A stretch of 6,777 bases of DNA from Comamonadaceae bacterium. Its GTDB lineage: Bacteria > Pseudomonadota > Gammaproteobacteria > Burkholderiales > Burkholderiaceae_C. Positions within the stretch are counted from its first letter, which is position 1, and every line of letters begins with the position of its first letter. The notes beneath the pieces are model-generated. The model saw only the letters and a program-made list of their open reading frames with translations, was not told the DNA's origin and searched no databases. The stretch covers positions 1 to 6,777 of the forward strand of contig CANIDW010000087.1 of the NCBI GenBank assembly GCA_947466165.1, read 5' to 3'. Below are positions 1 through 6,777 of the stretch, in pieces. A program made the translations under genes and the position numbers.

Positions 1-1047
1 GATATCGCCCGGGCCATCGTCGACAAAGTGCGCCTACACCCCGACAACCCGGGCCTGCTCAGCCTGCAAGACCTGGCCGCTTACCGCGCCGTTGTGCGTG
101 AACCGCTGTGCCACGATGTTCGGGCACGGTCCCGCGAGTACCGTCTCTGCGGCATGCCGCCACCGAGCTCAGGCGCACTGGCTGTGGGACAGATTCTGGG
201 CATGCTGCAACTCACCGAGCCGGCCGGCGGTTCACCCGCACTGGAGCAAGGAGTGCCGTCTGCGCCCTGGTTACACCGCTATGCCGAAGCCTCGCGCCTG
301 GCCTTTGCCGACCGCGCTCAGTATGTGGCCGACCCTGACTTTGTAGCGCCCCCGGGCGGCAGCTGGCTGAGCCTGCTGGCCCCCGATTACCTGGCCGCGC
401 GTGCCCGCCTGATCGGCCCCACCAGCATGCCAAGCGTGCGCCCGGGCGCGCTGGTCAGCCGCTACGCACCCATGCCGGAGCAACCCGAATACGGCACCAG
501 CCACATCAGCATCGTGGACGGCAGCGGTCATGCGCTGGCCATGACCACCACCATCGAAGACGCTTTTGGTGCGCGCCAGATGGTGCACGGCTTTTTGCTG
601 AACAACGAGCTCACCGATTTCAGCTTTGTACCCGCTGATGCGCAAGGCAAACCCATCGCCAACCGTGTGCAAGGCGGCAAGCGGCCCCGCTCGTCCATGG
701 CGCCCACCCTGGTGTTTGACAAGGCCAGCGGTCAGCTGCTGATGACCGGCGGCAGCCCGGGCGGCGCGCTGATCATTCATTACACCGCCAAGCTGCTTTA
801 CGGCACGCTCGAATGGGGTTTGAATGCCCAGCAAGCCATTGACCTGCCCAACTTCGGCGCTCTCAACGGACCTACTTTGCTTGAAGCGCAGCGCTTTCCA
901 GCCGCCACACTGCAAGCGCTGCGTGCGCGCGGCGCCACGGTACAAGAAATTCCCATGACCAGCGGCCTTCAAGCCATCGAAAAAACGCCGGGCGGTTGGT
1001 TCGGTGGCGCGGACCCGCGCCGCGAGGGCGTGGTTCGGGGCGACTGA
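1..1047 (+). CDS. ggt: gamma-glutamyltransferase, C-terminal part (5' end outside window)
   Basis: The frame is open from base 1, so the GTG at 28 is an internal valine and not a start. The 348 visible residues are the end of the large subunit and all of the small subunit of a gamma-glutamyltransferase. This enzyme class cleaves or transfers the gamma-glutamyl group of glutathione, usually in the periplasm. The large-subunit signature CGMPPPSSG is present near residues 51-59. The autoprocessing nucleophile is Thr166 (codon 496-498) in YGTSHISIVD, equivalent to E. coli Thr391. The small subunit would then be 183 residues, close to E. coli's 190. NNELTDF (residues 201-207), the Ser-Ser-Met pair (231-233) and GGSPGG (250-255) match the substrate-binding and oxyanion positions. 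E. coli Asn411 and Gln430 align with Glu186 and Glu203. The signal peptide and N-terminal arginine site lie outside the window, so export cannot be judged. Confidence 0.93.
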   Translation, partial: DIARAIVDKVRLHPDNPGLLSLQDLAAYRAVVREPLCHDVRARSREYRLCGMPPPSSGALAVGQILGMLQLTEPAGGSPALEQGVPSAPWLHRYAEASRLAFADRAQYVADPDFVAPPGGSWLSLLAPDYLAARARLIGPTSMPSVRPGALVSRYAPMPEQPEYGTSHISIVDGSGHALAMTTTIEDAFGARQMVHGFLLNNELTDFSFVPADAQGKPIANRVQGGKRPRSSMAPTLVFDKASGQLLMTGGSPGGALIIHYTAKLLYGTLEWGLNAQQAIDLPNFGALNGPTLLEAQRFPAATLQALRARGATVQEIPMTSGLQAIEKTPGGWFGGADPRREGVVRGD

Positions 1048-1068
1048 GCCGGCAAGGCCACCGGGCTG

Positions 1069-1107
1069 GTGGGTGTGATTAAATTGCCATTCACTTTTCA
1101 CACCCAT
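1069..1107 (+). promoter_or_regulatory. inverted repeat / hairpin over the dnaG start
   Basis: GGGTGTGA (1071-1078) and TCACACCC (1098-1105) are perfect 8-bp inverted arms with a 19-nt loop. T1070 can pair with A1106 and G1069 can wobble with T1107, so the stem would take in the first two bases of the dnaG AUG. No AGGAG-like ribosome-binding site is visible in the 30 bases before the start. In RNA this structure could limit dnaG translation, or in DNA it could be a protein site. No T-run follows, so it does not look like an intrinsic terminator. The repeat is seen directly; its function is inference. Confidence 0.45.
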
Positions 1108-3013
1108 GGCCATTCCCCAATCATTCATCCAGGAGCTTTTGGCCCGCGCCGACGTGGTGGACATCGTGGGGCGCCATGTTCAGCTGAAAAAAGGTGGCGC
1201 CAACTTCATGGGCCTTTGCCCTTTTCACGGGGAAAAGTCGCCGTCCTTTTCGGTCAGCCCGGCCAAACAGTTTTACCACTGCTTTGGTTGCGGCAAAAAC
1301 GGTAACGCCATCAGCTTCCTGATGGAGCATGCCGGCATGACCTTCATTGAGGCCGTCAAAGACCTGGCGCAGCAGTACGGTCTGCAAGTGCCGGAGGACG
1401 ACGTCAGCCCGCAGGACCGTGCCCGCGCCGCCCAGATGCGCGAGCAGCAGGCCACGCTGTCCAGCGTGCTCGAAAAAGCCGGCGCTGCCTACATCAAACA
1501 CCTGAAAAACTCGCCTCGGGCGATTGATTACTTCAAGGGCCGCGGACTGTCGGGCGAGATCGCCCGGACCTTCGGTCTGGGCTATGCGCCCGAGGGCTGG
1601 CGCAGCCTGGCCAGCGTTTTCGCCGACTACAACGACCCGCTGCTGGTGGAAAGCGGCCTGGTCATCAGCGGCGAGCCGGGCGAGGAAAACGCCGCCGGCG
1701 AAGCCAAACGCTACGACCGCTTTCGCGACCGCGTGATGTTCCCGATCCGTAACGTCAAAGGCGAGTGCATAGGCTTTGGCGGGCGCGTGCTGGGCGACGA
1801 CAAACCCAAGTACCTGAACTCGCCGGAAACGCCGGTGTTCAGCAAGGGCCGCGAACTCTACGGCCTGTTTGAGGCGCGCAGCGCCTTGCGCGAACACGGC
1901 TACGCCCTGGTGACCGAAGGCTACATGGACGTGGTGGCGCTGGCCCAGCTGGGCTTTGCCAATGCCGTGGCCACGCTGGGCACCGCCTGCACTGCCGAGC
2001 ATGTGCAAAAGCTGTTTCGCTTCACCGACGCGGTGGTCTTCAGCTTTGACGGGGACAGCGCCGGCCGCCGCGCCGCACGCAAGGCGCTGGAAGCCGCCCT
2101 GCCCTTTGCCAGCGATGTGCGCAGCGTCAAGTTTTTGTTTTTGCCGGCAGAACACGATCCAGACAGCTACATCCGCGAGCACGGCACCGAGGGCTTTGCC
2201 GCCATGGTCAAGCAAGCCGTGCCGCTGAGCCGCTTCATGCTCGAAGCTGCCAGCGAAGCCTGCGACATGCTGACCGCCGAAGGCCGCGCCCACATGGCCA
2301 GCAATGCGCGTGGGCTCTGGAGCCTGCTGCCCGACGGCGCGCTCAAGCGTCAGTTGCTCGCCGAGATTGCCGACCAGGTGCAAATTGACAGCCGCGAGTT
2401 GCTGCAGCTGTGGCAACCCGCCGCCGGCTACCCGGGCAAAGCACGCGCCAAGCGCAGCATTCCCGAGCATTCAGACGACACCGGCCAGGACCCCGCTTCG
2501 TACGGCTTTGTACCCGCCGGCGGCCCGGCACCCGTGCCTTGGGCAGAGCGACAAGGCCGCTACACCCCAGAGTCCAACACCCGAGGGCGCCGGCCGACCG
2601 GGCGCGTTTTGCCGGCCAGCCGCGAAGACCGTGTGCTGCGCGCACTGCTGACCGAGCCGCAGGCCTGGGACAAGTTCAGCCCTGAGGAGCATGCGCTGCT
2701 GTCCAGCCTGCCGGAACCGCACGGACCCCTGTTTGTCTGGCTGGAGAGTCAATTGCATGAGCACGGCCCCCAACCCTGGGCGGCCTTGCGTGAGGGCCTG
2801 CGCGAACACAGCCACGAAAACTATGCGGTCAACCAGTTGGCGCAAATCCCGGAAGGCATAGAGTCCGACTGGAACGAGGTGCGCCACATTCTGGAGCAAC
2901 TCAGCCGCGCCGCCAGAGACGCCGAAATGCAGGCGCTGGCCTTGCGCGCTCAGAACGACCCGACGGCCATGGCCCGTTACCGCGAACTGTCGGCCCAACA
3001 AAAACCCCGCTGA
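1106..3013 (+). CDS. dnaG: DNA primase
   Basis: DnaG makes the short RNA primers used by the replicative polymerase and is recruited to the fork by DnaB helicase. The 635-residue product begins MAIPQSFIQELLARADVV, the conserved beta-proteobacterial DnaG start, which fixes the ATG despite no clear Shine-Dalgarno sequence. The zinc-binding domain has Cys38, His41, Cys59 and Cys62. The polymerase core follows, with the basic motif KPKYLNSPET near residues 233-242. The TOPRIM fold shows its acidic catalytic residues in EGYMD (Glu271) and DGD (Asp315, Asp317). Residues about 437-505 form a Pro/Gly/Arg-rich linker, and about 505-635 are the DnaB-binding C-terminal domain. E. coli DnaG has 581 residues; the extra length seems to sit mainly in the linker. 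The gene lies 58 bp after the gamma-glutamyltransferase gene and 385 bp before rpoD. All key residues are intact. Confidence 0.98.
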   Translation: MAIPQSFIQELLARADVVDIVGRHVQLKKGGANFMGLCPFHGEKSPSFSVSPAKQFYHCFGCGKNGNAISFLMEHAGMTFIEAVKDLAQQYGLQVPEDDVSPQDRARAAQMREQQATLSSVLEKAGAAYIKHLKNSPRAIDYFKGRGLSGEIARTFGLGYAPEGWRSLASVFADYNDPLLVESGLVISGEPGEENAAGEAKRYDRFRDRVMFPIRNVKGECIGFGGRVLGDDKPKYLNSPETPVFSKGRELYGLFEARSALREHGYALVTEGYMDVVALAQLGFANAVATLGTACTAEHVQKLFRFTDAVVFSFDGDSAGRRAARKALEAALPFASDVRSVKFLFLPAEHDPDSYIREHGTEGFAAMVKQAVPLSRFMLEAASEACDMLTAEGRAHMASNARGLWSLLPDGALKRQLLAEIADQVQIDSRELLQLWQPAAGYPGKARAKRSIPEHSDDTGQDPASYGFVPAGGPAPVPWAERQGRYTPESNTRGRRPTGRVLPASREDRVLRALLTEPQAWDKFSPEEHALLSSLPEPHGPLFVWLESQLHEHGPQPWAALREGLREHSHENYAVNQLAQIPEGIESDWNEVRHILEQLSRAARDAEMQALALRAQNDPTAMARYRELSAQQKPR

Positions 3014-3038
3014 AACGGCCCGGCACAAGGGCTTGAAT

Positions 3039-3068
3039 TTGCCTCAAAAATAGGCAGCAGGGTATAAT
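3039..3068 (+). promoter_or_regulatory. sigma-70 promoter between dnaG and rpoD
   Basis: A perfect -10 hexamer TATAAT lies at 3063-3068. The best -35 candidate is TTGCCT at 3039-3044 (four of six consensus bases) with an 18-bp spacer. Transcription would start near 3075-3077, about 60 bases after the dnaG stop. It would drive the structured stretch downstream and, by read-through, rpoD. It is the only convincing housekeeping promoter I see in the dnaG-rpoD spacer. The start site is inferred. Confidence 0.7.
3040..3056. promoter_or_regulatory. inverted repeat inside the promoter
   Basis: TGCCT (3040-3044) and AGGCA (3052-3056) are perfect 5-bp inverted arms around 7 bases. The repeat covers the -35 hexamer and the first part of the spacer of the TATAAT promoter. 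Its position would suit a repressor operator. It is short enough to be chance, and I do not recognise it as the site of a named regulator. Confidence 0.25.
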
Positions 3069-3074
3069 CCAACT

Positions 3075-3232
3075 TTACGTTACGGCAAGCGCGACAGCAG
3101 CACCTCCGGCACCGGCTCCCCGCACAACGGGCCCTTTTGGGTACAGAGCCAATTTCCCCGCAAGGACTGCACCCCAAATGTTCGCCCAAACAACTTGCCA
3201 CCATGCCCGGCTTCACCGCTCGGGCATTTTTT
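3075..3232 (+). ncRNA. candidate structured small RNA or rpoD leader RNA
   Basis: The stretch from the predicted start of the TATAAT promoter to the T-run of an intrinsic terminator would give an RNA of about 155-160 nt. By eye it folds well. GGCAAG (3084-3089) pairs with CTTGCC (3194-3199) as a long-range closing stem. GGCTC (3114-3118) pairs with GAGCC (3146-3150) and encloses two adjacent hairpins: CCCG/CGGG (3119-3122 with 3128-3131) and CCC-TTTT-GGG (3132-3141). TTTGGG (3136-3141) could instead pair with CCCAAA (3173-3178), so alternative folds exist. It does not look like tRNA, 6S RNA, SRP RNA or tmRNA. It may be an independent small RNA, or the first part of a terminator-controlled rpoD leader. 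The pairings are seen in the sequence; the transcript is inferred. Confidence 0.45.
3203..3232 (+). terminator. intrinsic terminator upstream of rpoD
   Basis: ATGCCCG (3203-3209) and CGGGCAT (3221-3227) form a perfect 7-bp stem with an 11-nt loop, followed by T residues through 3232. It would end the dnaG transcript and any RNA from the promoter at 3039-3068. It lies 166 bp before rpoD, so rpoD needs read-through or another promoter. A small GCCC/GGGC hairpin (3235-3238 with 3243-3246) follows directly and may reinforce it. Confidence 0.7.
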
Positions 3233-3356
3233 GTGCCCCTGCGGGCTCTTGTTGAGATTTTCGGTTTTTCCTGATCGTTCGCTCGCCCGTCATGGGCAAA
3301 GCTCAAACGCTCGCCGGTTGAACAGTTGATCTTGCTTGGAGCACCCGCCGTCAGGC
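3233..3356 (+). other. rest of the rpoD upstream region
   Basis: I see no gene, tRNA or convincing promoter here. Candidate -35 hexamers such as TTGAGA (3252-3257), TTGAAC (3318-3323) and TTGATC (3326-3331) lack an acceptable -10 at 16-18 bp. No heat-shock type promoter (CTTGAAA with CCCCAT) is visible. A minor GCCC/GGGC hairpin lies at 3285-3297. The stretch is probably 5' untranslated leader of rpoD mRNA. Confidence 0.4.
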
Positions 3357-3380
3357 GCTTTGTTGTGAAAAGCCTTTTTT
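3357..3380 (+). terminator. terminator-like hairpin just before rpoD
   Basis: GCTTT (3357-3361) and AAAGC (3369-3373) form a 5-bp stem with a 7-nt loop, followed by C and six T residues (3375-3380). This lies only six bases before the rpoD ribosome-binding site. It has the form of a weak intrinsic terminator or attenuator. A competing fold exists: GTCAGGC (3350-3356) could pair with GCC (3372-3374) and TGAC (3380-3383), looping out most of the T-run. The short, AT-rich stem keeps confidence low. Confidence 0.3.
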
Positions 3381-3386
3381 GACCCT

Positions 3387-3392
3387 GGAGAG
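3387..3392 (+). promoter_or_regulatory. rpoD ribosome-binding site
   Basis: GGAGAG, with GGAG ending 8 bases before the ATG at 3399, is a good Shine-Dalgarno sequence. It supports the start that includes the whole Lys/Ala-rich N-terminus. By contrast, dnaG has no clear site. Confidence 0.75.
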
Positions 3393-3398
3393 CTCGCC

Positions 3399-6032
<2,634 letters not shown>

Positions 6033-6055
6033 GCCCGGCGGCTTGACCCTGGCCC

Positions 6056-6094
6056 AAGCGCCTGCAGCCCACCCGGGTTGCAGGCGCTTTTTTT
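6056..6094 (+). terminator. strong intrinsic terminator of rpoD
   Basis: AAGCGCCTGCA (6056-6066) and TGCAGGCGCTT (6079-6089) form a perfect 11-bp stem. It can be extended inward by GCCC/GGGT (6067-6070 with 6075-6078) to about 15 bp with an ACCC tetraloop. A run of seven T residues (6088-6094) follows. A small hairpin (AAGCC 6031-6035 with GGCTT 6040-6044) overlaps the rpoD stop codon. Together these should isolate rpoD from the next gene. Confidence 0.93.
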
Positions 6095-6151
6095 GCGTCC
6101 GGGCACGGGGTTTCAAGGCACAATTCATCTATCTTTGATTTAGAGTCTGAC

Positions 6152-6777
6152 ATGAAAACACTGCGCTACGGTTTTATCGGCTGCGGCATGATGGGCCAGG
6201 AGCATTTGCGCAATATCGCGCTCTTACCGGCCAGCGCTGTCACACGCATCTTTGAACCGGACGAGGCCATGGCGGCGCGCGCGATCGCTCTGGCGCCAGG
6301 CGCGCAACGCTGCAGCAGCCTGGAGGATGTGGTCACAGCCGAAGACGTGGACTGCCTGGTGATCACCAGTCCCAACTTCCGGCATGCCGAACAGCTCCAG
6401 CAGATTGCCCGTTTGCGACCGCTGCCCCTGCTGCTCGAAAAACCAGCCTGCACCAACCTTGAAGACGTGCGCGCCCTGCAAACACTGGCCACACACTACC
6501 CGGCACCGATCTGGGTGGCCATGGAGTACCGCTACATGCCGCCCGTGGCGCGCCTGGCCGAAGAAGTTCACTCGCAGGCCAACACCGGGCCGGTGACGCT
6601 GCTGAGCATTCGCGAACACCGCTTTCCTTTTTTGGTCAAAGTCGGCGACTGGAACCGCTTTAACCGCTACACGGGCGGCACACTGGTTGAAAAGTGCTGC
6701 CACTTCTTTGACCTGATGCGCCACCTCACGCAGAGCGAGCCCGTGCGGATTTATGCATCTGCTTCTGCGCAACACAA
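6152..6777 (+). CDS. Gfo/Idh/MocA-family oxidoreductase, N-terminal part (3' end outside window)
   Basis: The frame opens at ATG 6152 and runs to the window end without a stop, giving 208 residues. It starts MKTLRYGFIGCGMMGQEH, whose G10-x-G12-x-x-G15 is the Rossmann NAD(P)-binding motif. EKP at 96-98 supplies the family's catalytic lysine (Lys97). GGTLVEKCCHFFDLM (175-189) matches the second active-site motif, with His184 and Asp187. At the usual catalytic Asp there is Glu180, a form I associate with one branch of the family. Such enzymes reduce or oxidise sugar, inositol or similar substrates, probably in the cytoplasm; the substrate cannot be read from this part. A weak AGAG (6142-6145) lies before the start. 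Only poor promoter matches are seen in 6095-6151. The gene follows the rpoD terminator and is probably a separate transcription unit. Confidence 0.9.
   Translation, partial: MKTLRYGFIGCGMMGQEHLRNIALLPASAVTRIFEPDEAMAARAIALAPGAQRCSSLEDVVTAEDVDCLVITSPNFRHAEQLQQIARLRPLPLLLEKPACTNLEDVRALQTLATHYPAPIWVAMEYRYMPPVARLAEEVHSQANTGPVTLLSIREHRFPFLVKVGDWNRFNRYTGGTLVEKCCHFFDLMRHLTQSEPVRIYASASAQH

Noticed and set aside
28..30. GTG as the start of a 339-residue gamma-glutamyltransferase
   Set aside because: The frame is open to base 1 and the residues before it (DIARAIVDK) fit the family, so the gene is cut by the window edge.
493..500. AT-hook in the DnaG linker (RGRRPTGR)
   Set aside because: One short basic motif in a low-complexity linker; it departs from the GRP core and is not persuasive alone.
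1074..1102. CRP/FNR-like site (TGTGA ... TCACA)
   Set aside because: The half-sites are 19 bases apart instead of the 6 needed for CRP, so a standard dimer would not fit.
271..1164. 297-codon open frame on the minus strand opposite the gamma-glutamyltransferase
   Set aside because: Same reason: a shadow of a well-supported gene, with no recognisable protein motif.
1121..2470. 449-codon open frame on the minus strand opposite dnaG
   Set aside because: It is wholly covered by the certain dnaG gene, has no family likeness, and long antisense frames are expected in GC-rich coding DNA.
2977..3306. 109-codon open frame on the minus strand across the dnaG-rpoD spacer
   Set aside because: Its translation is Arg/Cys-rich and unlike any family. 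It crosses the promoter, the structured stretch and the terminator of the opposite strand.
3014..3398. tRNA, 6S RNA, SRP RNA or tmRNA in the dnaG-rpoD spacer
   Set aside because: No cloverleaf with a T-loop GTTCGA-type sequence, and none of the conserved cores of the other RNAs, could be found.

Overview
The window (GC-rich, + strand throughout) looks like chromosomal DNA of a beta-proteobacterium of the order Burkholderiales, most likely a Comamonadaceae member (Rhodoferax/Polaromonas/Acidovorax-like). The grounds are the DnaG and RpoD sequences, the very long Lys/Ala/Pro-rich N-terminus on the primary sigma factor, and the overall base composition. This placement is from recognition, not from a search.

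Layout: (1) 1-1047, the 3' part of a gamma-glutamyltransferase gene, including the autocleavage threonine and the whole small subunit. (2) 1048-1105, a 58-bp gap with a perfect 8-bp inverted repeat whose right arm abuts the dnaG start codon. (3) 1106-3013, dnaG, complete DNA primase. (4) 3014-3398, a 385-bp gap that is not empty: a promoter with a perfect TATAAT, a foldable stretch of about 155 nt ending in an intrinsic terminator, then about 125 bp without a recognisable promoter, then a second hairpin/T6 element just before the rpoD ribosome-binding site. (5) 3399-6032, rpoD, complete primary sigma factor of 877 residues. (6) 6056-6094, a very strong intrinsic terminator. (7) 6152 to the window end, the 5' part of a Gfo/Idh/MocA-family oxidoreductase gene.

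dnaG-rpoD is the core of the macromolecular synthesis operon, which couples replication priming to transcription initiation capacity. The usual upstream partner rpsU is not in the window; a gamma-glutamyltransferase gene occupies the place next to dnaG. The two flanking metabolic genes have no evident functional link to dnaG-rpoD.

Most of the window is ordinary housekeeping sequence. The parts worth a second look are the dnaG-rpoD spacer, which may be a small RNA or an attenuated rpoD leader, and the histone-H1/AlgP-like tail of RpoD, which has 17 lysines at an exact period of four residues followed by two AT-hook-like motifs. The hairpin over the dnaG start is a third. None of these has been tested by alignment or experiment here.
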